Translations under genes and position numbers: made by a program
In this document: piece by piece, positions 14,994 through 23,833 of the stretch
How the letters are laid out: every line of letters starts with the position of its first letter
Numbering within the stretch: position 1 is the first letter of the stretch
The notes under the pieces: model-generated
Seen by the model: the letters and a program-made list of their open reading frames with translations, nothing else
Database searches by the model: none
Told to the model about the DNA's origin: nothing
DNA from: Ilumatobacteraceae bacterium
GTDB taxonomy: Bacteria > Actinomycetota > Acidimicrobiia > Acidimicrobiales > Ilumatobacteraceae
Length of the DNA stretch: 64,000 bases
Assembly (NCBI GenBank): GCA_017859395.1
Contig: JAFMNE010000007.1
Coordinates: forward strand, 1-64,000
Reading direction: 5' to 3'

Positions 14994-16159
14994 CTCGTGT
15001 TCACCTGTTGGGGGTTGGGGGTTGGATCTGCGACGTCGCCCATGGGTTCTTGTGGTACGTCATCGGGGTTCCGTGGCGTCCCGGGAAGGCGCAACACAAA
15101 GGACGAACCCTCGCCCTCGGTGGAGTGAACCAGAACGTCGCCACCATGGTTGTTGGCCACGTGGCGCACGATGGCGAGACCCAGTCCGGTGCCACCGGTC
15201 CCCCGGCTACGCGCCTTGTCCACCCGGTAGAAGCGTTCGAAGATTCGCTCGAGGTCGCGTTCGGGAATGCCCACCCCGTCGTCGGCCACGACGAGTTCCA
15301 CCCAGTCGTCGTTGGTTCGTGCTCGCAGTCGCACCCGGGCACCGTCGTCGCTGTACTTCACGGCGTTGTCCACCAAGTTGCCGAGCGCGGATGACAACTG
15401 CCGCGGGTCACCAACGACAACCAAGTCGGGAACAGCAGCATCGATGTCGATGGTAATGCTGCGTTGTTCGGCGGCCTGACCGAGTCGGTCGGCCGCGGCA
15501 CGTAACACATCGACAGGTTCGAGTGGGAGGCGATCGGTGGGCGAACTCAACTCGATTTCGGAGAGTTCAAGTAGATCATCGATGGTGCGCGCGGCGCGCT
15601 CGGCTTCGGCCACCATGCGCGAGACCATTCGCGCCATGACCTCTGGATCGTCCTCGTCCACCAAGGCGTCGGCAAGAACGGCGATTGCCCCGACGGGCGT
15701 CTTCAACTCATGCGAGATATTGGCGACAAAATCCGTGCGCATGGCGTCGATACGACGCCGCTCGGTCACGTCGTCGATGAATGCGACCACGCCACCGTCA
15801 GGGAGTCGATGGCATGACACCGACATCGTCTGGCGCGGCGGGCCATAGAGATCGATGACCTCGGCGGTGTCTGCACCGTTCAGCGCCCGTCCGACATGCC
15901 GTTCAACCGCCTCATCAATGAGCACACCCGAGTGGGTTCGGCGCAGCGCACGGGCGCGATCGTTGCGGTATGTCTCGTCGCCGCGGGCGTCGACCACCAC
16001 AACGGCGGCCTGCGCCATGTCGAGCACTTGACGATGGTCGACCGTTGAGGGTCGGGCGGGGGCAGCGACATCGGCGGTGCGTTGATCTCCGCCACGGCAC
16101 AGGGCCCATCCCAGGACGAGCCCGACGGCCACAGCGGCCGCAACGATGATCAGGTCCAT
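14990..16159 (-). CDS. senX3: Phosphate-sensing histidine kinase, SenX3/PhoR-like
   Basis: Sensor kinase of 389 residues with one N-terminal membrane helix (residues 2-20), a cytoplasmic PAS-like domain (about 45-135), HisKA with phospho-acceptor His150 in ISHELKTP, and an HATPase_c domain whose N, G1 and G2 boxes read LGNLVDNAVKYS, VVADDGVGIP and GTGLGLAIV. The minimal periplasmic region fits SenX3/PhoR kinases that respond to phosphate through PhoU and the Pst transporter rather than by direct binding. It starts 12 bases after phoU and overlaps regX3, so sensing, control and uptake genes are in one transcript. Confidence 0.92.
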   Translation of the reverse strand: MDLIIVAAAVAVGLVLGWALCRGGDQRTADVAAPARPSTVDHRQVLDMAQAAVVVVDARGDETYRNDRARALRRTHSGVLIDEAVERHVGRALNGADTAEVIDLYGPPRQTMSVSCHRLPDGGVVAFIDDVTERRRIDAMRTDFVANISHELKTPVGAIAVLADALVDEDDPEVMARMVSRMVAEAERAARTIDDLLELSEIELSSPTDRLPLEPVDVLRAAADRLGQAAEQRSITIDIDAAVPDLVVVGDPRQLSSALGNLVDNAVKYSDDGARVRLRARTNDDWVELVVADDGVGIPERDLERIFERFYRVDKARSRGTGGTGLGLAIVRHVANNHGGDVLVHSTEGEGSSFVLRLPGTPRNPDDVPQEPMGDVADPTPNPQQVNTR

Positions 16160-16171
16160 GTCACATGCACC

Positions 16172-16882
16172 TCAGGCGTTGTCGGCGCCTGCCTCCTGAC
16201 TTTTGCGGTAGCGCTCACGGGCCTCGGACTCGGGCATCCACCCAGTGGCGATGTAGCAGACCTTGTGTCCAAGTCCGACCGCATGGTCGCCGAGGCGTTC
16301 GTAGAACCGCGCCACCAGAGCCAACTGCACCGCGACCTGCAGGTCGATCGTGCCGGCGGCATGGCTCTCGAGAATCTGTTGCACAAACTGGCGATGAAGC
16401 TCATCAAGGAAATCATCGATGTCGGGAAGCGCTGCAGCACGTGCCGAATCGCGTTCGACATAGGCCTCCACTGCCTCTTTGTATTCCCTGGCCGCTTGGG
16501 CGGACAGTTTGGTGATGGTGCCTCGCAACTTAGGGCCAAGATCGTGACCATATATGCGACGAGCGGCCTTGCAGATGTTCCCGCACAGGTCAGCAGACCG
16601 TTCCATTTCCGACGCGATTTTGAATGCCGAGGCCACCTCACGAAGATCGCCGGCGACCGGTGCCTGCAGCGCCAACAGCGACAGTGACCGCTCTTCTATG
16701 TCGAGACAGCGCGCATCGATTTCGTCATCGGCGCGCAGTACGTAGTTGGCACCCTCGAGATCCTGCTCAAGAAGGATGTCGGTGACCCGCGGAATCAACT
16801 CGACAACGGTGGCGCCCATTCGGGCGATCGACGACCGGATGTCGTCGAGATCGGAGTGGAAGCTTGCACGTAAATCGGGCAT
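16172..16882 (-). CDS. phoU: Phosphate transport system regulator PhoU
   Basis: A 236-residue all-helical protein with two PhoU repeats (about 8-95 and 112-215), each with the E/DxxxD metal-binding pattern, for example EMERSADLCGN and YERLGDHAVGL. PhoU links the Pst transporter to the sensor kinase, keeping it inactive when phosphate is plentiful, and limits uptake. The ATG overlaps the pstB stop by one base (TGATG on the minus strand), indicating translational coupling. The length is standard. Confidence 0.94.
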   Translation of the reverse strand: MPDLRASFHSDLDDIRSSIARMGATVVELIPRVTDILLEQDLEGANYVLRADDEIDARCLDIEERSLSLLALQAPVAGDLREVASAFKIASEMERSADLCGNICKAARRIYGHDLGPKLRGTITKLSAQAAREYKEAVEAYVERDSARAAALPDIDDFLDELHRQFVQQILESHAAGTIDLQVAVQLALVARFYERLGDHAVGLGHKVCYIATGWMPESEARERYRKSQEAGADNA

Positions 16883-17703
16883 CAGCCGAACCTCCCGGTG
16901 ACGTAGTCCTGAGTCGCCTGCTCGGCAGGTGTCGAGAACATCTTGGTGGTGTCATCAATCTCGATCAGACGACCAGGTTTGCCGGTTCCTTCGATGTTGA
17001 AGAACCCGGTGCGATCGCTCACCCGGGCCGCCTGCTGCATGTTGTGCGTCACGATGACGATCGTGTAGTCCTGCTTCAGCTTGAGCATCAATTGCTCGAT
17101 CGCCAGGGTGGAGATGGGGTCAAGCGCCGAGCACGGCTCATCCATCAAGAGCACATCAGGTTCGACGGCTGTGGCTCGTGCGATGCACAAACGCTGCTGC
17201 TGTCCACCGGACAAACCAGATCCGGGCTTGTCGAGGCGGTCTTTGACCTCTTCCCACAGGTTCGCGCCGCGCAATGATCGTTCGACAGCCACGTCTGTCT
17301 CACTCCGCCGCATGCGTTTGGAGTTCAGCCGCAGGCCAGCCACAACGTTGTCATAGATCGACATTGTGGGAAAGGGGTTGGGGCGTTGGAACACCATGCC
17401 AACCCGGCGACGCACCTCGACAGGGTCAACTCCCGGCCCGTAGAGATCCTGCCCGGCGAGACGCACCGAACCCTCGACACGGGCACCATCGATCACCTCG
17501 TGCATGCGATTCAACGACCGCAAAAACGTCGACTTCCCGCAACCGGATGGACCGATGAGAGCCGTGATCGATCGCGCCTCGATCTCCATGCTGACGCCTT
17601 CGACTGCGCGGAAGTCGCCGTAGTAGATGCTGAGGTCGCTGACCTCGAGACGATTGCTGGCACCGGTTGGCCCTGCGTCAGGGATTGCCTGCGGTTCTAT
17701 CAT
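16882..17703 (-). CDS. pstB: Phosphate ABC transporter ATP-binding protein PstB
   Basis: ATPase subunit of the high-affinity phosphate importer, 273 residues. Walker A is GPSGCGKST near residues 49-57, the Q-loop is VFQRPNPFP, the ABC signature LSGGQQQR and Walker [13 protein letters not shown], followed by the H-loop histidine in VTHNMQQ; the PNPFP and NRMHE segments are PstB-specific. I chose ATG at 17703, which has GAGGTGAG 5-12 bases upstream; tandem ATGs at 17742 and 17739, overlapping the pstA stop, are alternatives giving 13 more residues. It is the fourth gene of the pst operon. Confidence 0.94.
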   Translation of the reverse strand: MIEPQAIPDAGPTGASNRLEVSDLSIYYGDFRAVEGVSMEIEARSITALIGPSGCGKSTFLRSLNRMHEVIDGARVEGSVRLAGQDLYGPGVDPVEVRRRVGMVFQRPNPFPTMSIYDNVVAGLRLNSKRMRRSETDVAVERSLRGANLWEEVKDRLDKPGSGLSGGQQQRLCIARATAVEPDVLLMDEPCSALDPISTLAIEQLMLKLKQDYTIVIVTHNMQQAARVSDRTGFFNIEGTGKPGRLIEIDDTTKMFSTPAEQATQDYVTGRFG

Positions 17704-17741
17704 CTCGGTCTCACCTCGGTTTGCTGTCCGTTGCGTCATCA

Positions 17742-18851
17742 TCAGCGGAGCCCCGCTGGTTTCAGTATCCATGCCAGCACCCTCGCCACGGTGAACAGCA
17801 CCGCGACAATGATCACCAGAACAAGCGCTGCCGCCCATGCCCTGGCCACGCCAGCGTCGGTCGGGATACCCGGTTGGACATATTGGTAGTACGTGAAGAC
17901 TGGCAGGCTGGTCATCCGGCCATCAAAGGGGTTGTAGTTCGACGACTGGGCGACACCTGCTGCGATCAACAACGGCGCGGTCTCGCCGATCACACGAGCG
18001 ATGGCCAGCGTCACCCCGGTCAGGATGCCCGCGATGGCGGTCGGCAACACCACCTTCACGATAGTCCTCCACTTCGGCACCCCGAGCGCGTACGACGCCT
18101 CCCGTAACTCGTTTGGCACCAGTTTCAGCATCTCCTCTGCGGAGCGCACCACCACGGGGGTCATCAACACCGACAGTGCCACGCCCCCGGCAATACCGGT
18201 GCGGCTACCGGGGCCGAAGATCAAAATGAACAACGCGTAGGCGAACAAACCAGCGACAATTGACGGGATGCCGGTCATCACGTCCACCATTGTCGTTATC
18301 GCCCGCGCCAGCCGGCCCTTGCCGTATTCCACGAGGTAGATGGCCGTGAACAACCCGAGTGGCACCGCAATGGCTGCAGCCAGACCGGTGATGATCAACG
18401 TGCCCACAATGGCGTGATAGGCCCCGCCGGCAGCAACACCCTCGCGTTGGGCCATTAAATCCTCGGGTGTGAGACGCAGGTCACCGGTGAGGAATGTGCC
18501 GTCCAAGCGGCTGGCGCCCTCGCTGATCACAGTCCACAACACCGAGATCAGCGGCAACATGACAACAAGAAAGGCCATCGTGGCCGTCGCTGCAGCGACC
18601 CGGTCGACAGCACGCCGTTGGCCTTCAACAAGCCGCGATGCGACATAGGTCAGCAGCACGAACGTCGGCGCGGCGATGGCCACGACCCATCCCCAACGCA
18701 CCTCACCGAGCACCGCGTTAATCCCGAGGCCAATGAGCACCGCAGCAGATGCGATTCCCACCCGCGACGCCCGACTCAGTTGCTGCGCAGTCAGCGGGGA
18801 CGCACCAGATGGCGACACTGCACTCGTGAGGGTCTGTTCCGTCGCGGTCAT
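17742..18851 (-). CDS. pstA: Phosphate ABC transporter permease PstA
   Basis: Inner-membrane permease of 369 residues. Residues about 30-110 carry three hydrophobic segments absent from short PstA proteins, and residues about 145-360 form the standard six-helix permease core. The EAA-type cytoplasmic loop reads [17 protein letters not shown], where the ATPase docks, followed by the GETAPL motif conserved in PstA. The C-terminus WILKPAGLR is cytoplasmic. It overlaps pstC by four bases (ATGA) and pairs with PstC to form the channel. Confidence 0.93.
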   Translation of the reverse strand: MTATEQTLTSAVSPSGASPLTAQQLSRASRVGIASAAVLIGLGINAVLGEVRWGWVVAIAAPTFVLLTYVASRLVEGQRRAVDRVAAATATMAFLVVMLPLISVLWTVISEGASRLDGTFLTGDLRLTPEDLMAQREGVAAGGAYHAIVGTLIITGLAAAIAVPLGLFTAIYLVEYGKGRLARAITTMVDVMTGIPSIVAGLFAYALFILIFGPGSRTGIAGGVALSVLMTPVVVRSAEEMLKLVPNELREASYALGVPKWRTIVKVVLPTAIAGILTGVTLAIARVIGETAPLLIAAGVAQSSNYNPFDGRMTSLPVFTYYQYVQPGIPTDAGVARAWAAALVLVIIVAVLFTVARVLAWILKPAGLR

Positions 18852-19783
18852 CCGTCGGCTCCCGAGAATCCAGCGTTCGCAATTCGGCGGGCGAGAGCGT
18901 TCACAATAAAGGTGATGGCGAAAAGCACTAGGCCGGTGGCGATCAAGCGGTTGACATCAAGCCCGTAGGCCTCGGGGAACTTGAGCGCAATGTTGGATGC
19001 GATGGTGTTCGAGTTCTGATTGGTCAGCACGCTCCAGAAGTAACCATCGCTCGGCGACAAGATGATGGTGACCGCCATGGTCTCTCCGAGGGCCCGACCA
19101 AGTCCGAGCATCGCACCGCTAATCACGCCCGAGCGGCCATATGGAAGTACCGCCTGACGGATCATCTCCCAGCGGGTTGCGCCAAGGGCGAGAGATGCCT
19201 CCTCGTGGAGACGAGGGGTCTGCAAGAACACCTCGCGGGAGATGGCGGTCACGATCGGCAGGATCATCACCGCCAACACCAAGCCGGCGGTCAACATCGA
19301 CCGCCCACTCGTCGACACGGTGCCCGAAAAGAACGGAATGAAATCAAGGTTGGCGTTGAGCCACGGATAGATGTTGTCGGTCAGCAATGGAGCGAGAACG
19401 GTGATACCCCAGATTCCGAAGACCACGCTGGGGATCGCGGCGAGCAGATCGATGATGTAGCCCAAAGTCTGCGCGAGTCGTCGCGGTGCATAGTGGCTGA
19501 TGTACAGAGCCACAGCAACCGCTAAGGGAGCGGCGAAGAGGAGCGCCAGGGTGGCCGCGAACACGGTGCCGAACACGAGTGGTCCGACGTATTGGAGGAA
19601 CGAGTCGCTGCCCGACATCTCCTCGGTGTCGCCGAAGATGCCGGCACGACCCTCAACAAACAAGAAGGTGGCGACACCGGCGAGGATGACAAGGATTGCA
19701 ATACCCGCACCTCGGGAGAGGCCACTGAAGACTCGATCTCCACGACGTGTAACCGTTGCGCGGGTGATGGTGGACGATGACAT
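18848..19783 (-). CDS. pstC: Phosphate ABC transporter permease PstC
   Basis: Inner-membrane permease of 311 residues with six main helices. The cytoplasmic loop EEASLALGATRWEMIRQAVLP is the EAA motif contacting PstB, and GLGRALGETMAV is the PstC signature. ATG at 19783 was chosen over the longer in-frame start because AGGAC lies 6-10 bases upstream and PstC similarity begins there; the extension would be a Pro/His-rich read-through of the intergenic hairpin. It is separated from pstS by 93 bases containing that hairpin, which may lower permease relative to PstS expression. Confidence 0.94.
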   Translation of the reverse strand: MSSSTITRATVTRRGDRVFSGLSRGAGIAILVILAGVATFLFVEGRAGIFGDTEEMSGSDSFLQYVGPLVFGTVFAATLALLFAAPLAVAVALYISHYAPRRLAQTLGYIIDLLAAIPSVVFGIWGITVLAPLLTDNIYPWLNANLDFIPFFSGTVSTSGRSMLTAGLVLAVMILPIVTAISREVFLQTPRLHEEASLALGATRWEMIRQAVLPYGRSGVISGAMLGLGRALGETMAVTIILSPSDGYFWSVLTNQNSNTIASNIALKFPEAYGLDVNRLIATGLVLFAITFIVNALARRIANAGFSGADG

Positions 19784-19825
19784 GCGGGTCCTACAGAGAG
19801 TTGATGAATGGTCTCGGTGTGCGTG

Positions 19826-19854
19826 GTGGGGTGGGGGCGGTGCCCCCACCCCAC
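19826..19854 (-). terminator. Perfect 13-bp stem-loop between pstS and pstC
   Basis: Arms 19826-19838 and 19842-19854 (GTGGGGTGGGGGC and its complement) are fully paired around a 3-base loop. The hairpin lies 22 bases after the pstS stop. No U-run follows on the minus strand, so it may act as a partial terminator or an mRNA 3' stabiliser rather than a full stop. Confidence 0.75.
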
Positions 19855-19876
19855 TGCACAGTATCTGTGGCTGAGG

Positions 19877-21040
19877 TCAGCCGGCGACGCTGATGGCGGC
19901 GATCGACTCGGCGATCTCGGCCTGGACCTCAGGCGAGATCGGCGCCGAACCAGCCGACGCGGCCGACGCGGCCTGACCCTCATCAGAGCTGACGTAGGTC
20001 ATGAACGCCTTCACCAAATCCACCGTCTCCTGATCGGCGTACTCAAGGCACACGATGTGATACGACACCAACGCAATCGGGTACGTATCAGCCGAATCCG
20101 GCGTCCGGTTCACCTCAATCGCGAAGTCGTAGTCATTACGACCACCAGTGCGCTCCGACGCATCAACAATGCGACCCGCAGCCTCCGGCGAGAACTCAAC
20201 GAACGAACCGGCCACACCAACAGCAGCCGCCGGCAGATCACCGATCTGCGACGCATCGGCATACCCAATCGAGCCCTCACCAGCAGCAACCGCTGCGACA
20301 ACGCCCGAGGTCTGCGGGGCACCCTCACCACCGCCGGGACCATCAGCATCCCACGCCTCAATCGCGCCATAGGTCCACACATCAGGCGCCGCCTGAGCCA
20401 TGTAGTCCGTGAAGTTCTCCGTCGTACCCGACTCATCGGCACGGTGCACCGGGTTAATCGCCAGGTCCGGCAGATCCACACCCGGGTTGTCCGCAGCAAT
20501 CGCCGCATCCGACCAGTTCGTGATCTCGTTCGCGAAGATTCCCGCGATCACCTCAGGCGACAGATTCAACGTCGTGCCATCCAACGACGGCAAGTTGTAC
20601 GGAACAGCAATCGGCGAGATGTAATGCGGAAGGTTGATCGCACCCAAATCACCGGCGCACACCTCTTTCGAGGACTCCCACTCCTCATCCTTCAACGCCG
20701 CATCCGAACCAGCAAAGTCCGAACCGCCACCAAGGAACTGCTTACGGCCACCGCCCGAACCAATCGGGTCATACTCAACCGTCACACCCGGCGCAGCAGC
20801 CTGGAAACCAGCCTGCCACCCCTGCATCGCCGCCGCCTGCGACGACGCACCAGCACCAATCAACGTGCCCGACAGCTCGGCGGCAGGGGCGGGTGCGGGC
20901 TCATCGGCCGGAGCATCGGTTGATGCAGGCTCATCGGCTGGTGCCGGGGCATCAGCCGTGTCATCATCGCCGCCACATGCGGCGAACAAGAGCGAGGCGA
21001 CGGCGGTAATGGCCAGGGCTCGCTTGGTATGGAATCTCAC
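19877..21040 (-). CDS. pstS: Phosphate-binding lipoprotein PstS
   Basis: Extracytoplasmic phosphate receptor of 387 residues that delivers phosphate to PstC/PstA. A signal peptide with lipobox FAAC (Cys22) is followed by an Asp/Ala/Pro-rich linker to about residue 53. Family motifs are GAGAS, YDPIGSGGGRKQF with the serine and glycine residues that bind phosphate, DFAGSDAAL, and RADESGTTENFTDY near residue 200. The GTG start at 21040 has GGAGA about 8 bases upstream. It leads the pst-phoU-senX3-regX3 operon behind a PHO-box array. The length is normal for actinobacterial PstS. Confidence 0.95.
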   Translation of the reverse strand: MRFHTKRALAITAVASLLFAACGGDDDTADAPAPADEPASTDAPADEPAPAPAAELSGTLIGAGASSQAAAMQGWQAGFQAAAPGVTVEYDPIGSGGGRKQFLGGGSDFAGSDAALKDEEWESSKEVCAGDLGAINLPHYISPIAVPYNLPSLDGTTLNLSPEVIAGIFANEITNWSDAAIAADNPGVDLPDLAINPVHRADESGTTENFTDYMAQAAPDVWTYGAIEAWDADGPGGGEGAPQTSGVVAAVAAGEGSIGYADASQIGDLPAAAVGVAGSFVEFSPEAAGRIVDASERTGGRNDYDFAIEVNRTPDSADTYPIALVSYHIVCLEYADQETVDLVKAFMTYVSSDEGQAASAASAGSAPISPEVQAEIAESIAAISVAG

Positions 21041-21121
21041 GCTGTGTCTCCATTCAGACGTTGTTCACGGGGGTAGACAACCGGCGGTTAGTCACCGGCG
21101 CGGCCGAAATTACGCAGTCGC

Positions 21122-21161
21122 GGTGAACCACATCCGTGAGTTCGGTGAACGACAAGTGAAC
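21122..21161 (-). promoter_or_regulatory. PHO box: GTTCACC direct repeats with 11-bp period upstream of pstS
   Basis: On the minus strand the region contains GTTCACT (21155-21161), GTTCACC (21144-21150) and GTTCACC (21122-21128). Spacing is 11 and 22 bases, so three repeats sit on one face of the helix with one degenerate position between. GTTCACC-type 11-base direct repeats are the known site of actinobacterial PhoP/RegX3-type regulators. The array lies about 80-120 bases before the pstS start. Confidence 0.85.
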
Positions 21162-21218
21162 TACTGCCGACATCTCGGCAACATCAACGACTGGAGACCC
21201 AGCGGCCGCACCGATAGG

Positions 21219-23282
21219 TCAGCGTCGTGAGGCCAACTGGCGCTCTGAAGCCCAGCGATACATCAATTCTTGGGCATCGGGGCTAAAGGCGCCCTCGGGG
21301 CCGCGGCGCCGCCAGATGTCGTCGGGGTCGAGTTCCCATCGGACGACATCATCGTGCAGATCGAATTCGAGCACATGGTCAAGCCAGTCCCGGTGGCGCG
21401 GGTGCAACACCGGCACCAGCACCTCGACCCGACGCTCAAGATTGCGCGGCATCAAGTCTGCAGACCCAATGAGGTAAAGAGGGCCACCGTCGTCGGCCCC
21501 GTGCGCAAAGCGATAGATGCGACTGTGCTCGAGATACCTGCCAAGAATGCACCGCACCCGGATGTTCTCTGACAAGCCGGGAACGCCTGCGCGCAGACAG
21601 CAGATACCGCGAACGACAAGGTCGATACGGACCCCGGCACCGCTCGCGGCATAGAGCGCATCGATGACCACCGGGTCGGCAATCGAGTTGCACTTCAACA
21701 CGATGTGACCGTCAACCCCGCGGCTGACCTCATTGGCGATCAGCTCCAAGAGTTGGTCACGAAGTCGCTGCGGGGCGACGAGCAGGGTGCGGTGGTCCTC
21801 CGAGCGGCTGAACCCGGTGAGATGGTTGAAGAGCTGCACGACATCAGCACCGATCTGGGGATCACAGGTGATGTACCCGAGGTCTTCGTACAGCCGCGCC
21901 GTGCGCGAGTTGTAGTTGCCGGTGCCGAGGTGGCAATACCGACGCAACATGTCACCGTCGTCGCGCACCACCAGCACAACCTTTGAGTGCGTCTTCAACC
22001 CGACCATGCCATACACCACGTGCACGCCGGCGCGCTCGAGACGCCGCGCCCATTGCACGTTGTTGGCCTCATCGAAGCGTGCCTGGATCTCGACGAGTAC
22101 CGCCACCTGCACCCCGCGTTCGGCCGCACGAATCAGGCTGCGCAAGATCGGTGAATCCCCGCCGGCGCGGTACAGGGTCATCTTGATCGACTGCACGGCC
22201 GGGTCGTCAGCCGCCTGAGCGATGAACGCCTCGACACTGGACGCGAAACTTTCGTAGGGGTGATGCAACAACAATGACCGATCGCGCACAACCTCGAACA
22301 GCGTTCGCTCGGCCTCATCGGCAGCCACGATCCGGCCAGCGGTCACTGGCACCCAGTGACGATCCTTCAGGTCTGGGCGGTCCAGATCGTGCAGTTGCAT
22401 CAGGCATGACAGATCCAAGAAGGTGCTGTGACGCGTCACGTTGCGTTGGTCGATATCGAGTTCGCGGATGAGTAAACCCAGCATCTCATCGGAGACTGAA
22501 CGATGTACTTCAAGCCGAACGGGGCGGTTAAATCGCTGCTTACGCAGCTCCAACTCCACCGCAACCAACAAGTCGTCGGCTTCGTCTTCTTCCAAGGCCA
22601 GGTCGGCGTTGCGCGTCACCCGGAAACTTGCCCATTCCTGAACATCCATACCGACGAACAAGGTCTGCAGATGGGTCGCGATCACTTCTTCCGCGGTGAC
22701 GAACCGTCCATCACCGAGGGGAACCAACCGCGGGAACGCGCGCGGAATCTTCAAACGCACAAAACGGCGTTCGCCCGATTCGGGGTCGACAACCGTTGCC
22801 GCAATCGACAGTGCGAGATTGGAGATATACGGGAACGGGTGGCCGGGGTCCACCGCCAGCGGCGTCAGCAGCGGAAACATGCGCTCGGTGTAGTACCGCC
22901 CGAGGCGTTCCTGATCGTCGTCGGATAGGTCGTCCCAGCGAACGACACAGACACCCTCGGCGGCAAGCGCTGGCATGAGTCGCTGGGTCACCAGTTCCTC
23001 TTGGTGTTCCACAAACGCGCGTACAACCGGACCGATGGCGTCGAGTTGCTGGCTGGGCGTGCGTCCGTCGGGCGTGGGGGTGTCCACGCCCGCAGCGATC
23101 TGATCTTTCAGAGCCGCGACACGCACCTGAAAGAACTCGTCGAGATTTGACGATGCAATCGCGACGAACTTCGCCCGCTCAAGCAGCGGAATGCCGACCT
23201 CCTCAGCAAGTTCGAGCACCCGGCTGTTGAACGCCAACCACGACAATTCCCGGTTCACATAGGCAGAGGTCGGGATGTCCAC
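21219..23282 (-). CDS. ppk: Polyphosphate kinase 1
   Basis: Membrane-associated enzyme of 687 residues that reversibly polymerises the gamma phosphate of ATP into polyphosphate. The N-terminal domain starts with NRELSWLAFNSRVLE; the two catalytic domains hold GLKTHSKVVLVVR with the autophosphorylated histidine, the HLGTGNYN motif and the second histidine motif HSRIYRFAHG. GTG at 23282 was chosen because GGAGAG lies 8-13 bases upstream and PPK1 similarity begins there. It follows an 89-residue hypothetical gene by 41 bases and precedes pstS by 178 bases on the same strand, linking storage with uptake of phosphate. Confidence 0.95.
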   Translation of the reverse strand: MDIPTSAYVNRELSWLAFNSRVLELAEEVGIPLLERAKFVAIASSNLDEFFQVRVAALKDQIAAGVDTPTPDGRTPSQQLDAIGPVVRAFVEHQEELVTQRLMPALAAEGVCVVRWDDLSDDDQERLGRYYTERMFPLLTPLAVDPGHPFPYISNLALSIAATVVDPESGERRFVRLKIPRAFPRLVPLGDGRFVTAEEVIATHLQTLFVGMDVQEWASFRVTRNADLALEEDEADDLLVAVELELRKQRFNRPVRLEVHRSVSDEMLGLLIRELDIDQRNVTRHSTFLDLSCLMQLHDLDRPDLKDRHWVPVTAGRIVAADEAERTLFEVVRDRSLLLHHPYESFASSVEAFIAQAADDPAVQSIKMTLYRAGGDSPILRSLIRAAERGVQVAVLVEIQARFDEANNVQWARRLERAGVHVVYGMVGLKTHSKVVLVVRDDGDMLRRYCHLGTGNYNSRTARLYEDLGYITCDPQIGADVVQLFNHLTGFSRSEDHRTLLVAPQRLRDQLLELIANEVSRGVDGHIVLKCNSIADPVVIDALYAASGAGVRIDLVVRGICCLRAGVPGLSENIRVRCILGRYLEHSRIYRFAHGADDGGPLYLIGSADLMPRNLERRVEVLVPVLHPRHRDWLDHVLEFDLHDDVVRWELDPDDIWRRRGPEGAFSPDAQELMYRWASERQLASRR

Positions 23283-23323
23283 GTGGATGTCTCTCCGATC
23301 ACTCCCGCTGAAGCGGGACGAAA

Positions 23324-23593
23324 TCAGGCCTCGTCGTATTCGGGGTAGCCGAGATCCCACTCAAGTGAGATCAGTTCACGTTCGGCGTCTCGGTTGATCC
23401 GTTCGCGATTGCGACGGAACTGCGGGTCGGATTCGGTAATCAATACCAGGCGCGCCAGTGCTCGCGCGCGGAACGATTCGAGCAGCTTTTCGTCACCCCA
23501 GTCGCCGGTGATCTCCCAATGCGGCGACACCGGTCCGAGGTACACAATGCGGGCATGAGCCCGTGGCGGGGCATCGACGACGGCGTCACTCAT
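23324..23593 (-). CDS. Conserved small hypothetical protein upstream of ppk
   Basis: An 89-residue soluble protein I cannot assign to a named family. It has a short strand-forming start (ARIVYLGPVSPHWEI), then a charged helical part (DEKLLESFRARALARL) and an Arg/Glu-rich stretch (FRRNRERINRDAERE), ending in an acidic tail. ATG at 23593 was chosen because a TAGCAT element ends 7 bases upstream and the more upstream sequence is low-complexity; ATG at 23743 is an in-frame alternative. It lies 41 bases before ppk on the same strand, probably as the first gene of the ppk transcript. Confidence 0.6.
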   Translation of the reverse strand: MSDAVVDAPPRAHARIVYLGPVSPHWEITGDWGDEKLLESFRARALARLVLITESDPQFRRNRERINRDAERELISLEWDLGYPEYDEA

Positions 23594-23600
23594 GGGTTGG

Positions 23601-23606
23601 ATGCTA
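23601..23606 (-). promoter_or_regulatory. -10 element TAGCAT of the small gene/ppk transcript
   Basis: On the minus strand TAGCAT ends 7 bases before the ATG at 23593, the leaderless layout. Confidence 0.55.
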
Positions 23607-23794
23607 CCGCGGGCGGGCGCCGCGTGGACCTCGGTGGGATGAACACTCGGTGGCCGACCGATGACGAACGGTGACGACCCGGGAACCACCACGGGTTGCA
23701 CGGCGTCTAACGCGGTATGGACGTGGTGTCTGGTTTCAGACATGCAAACGTAAGAAATGAGTGAGAATCCCAAAACACATGGACCTCACGCGGC

Positions 23795-23804
23795 AACATA
23801 TGTT
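23795..23804. promoter_or_regulatory. AT-rich 10-bp palindrome AACATATGTT upstream of whiB
   Basis: A perfect palindrome 29 bases before the whiB ATG, overlapping a probable -10 (TACATT at 23804-23809). AT-rich sequence is rare here, so it may be an operator or the promoter core. Confidence 0.45.
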
Positions 23805-23833
23805 ACATTTTGATGACACAGCAGGAGGCAACC

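Noticed and set aside
14211-15128. 305-codon open frame on the plus strand
   Set aside because: Antisense to regX3 and the end of senX3, both firmly identified.
19808-20923. 371-codon Arg-rich open frame on the plus strand
   Set aside because: Antisense to pstS; the composition is a codon-bias artefact.
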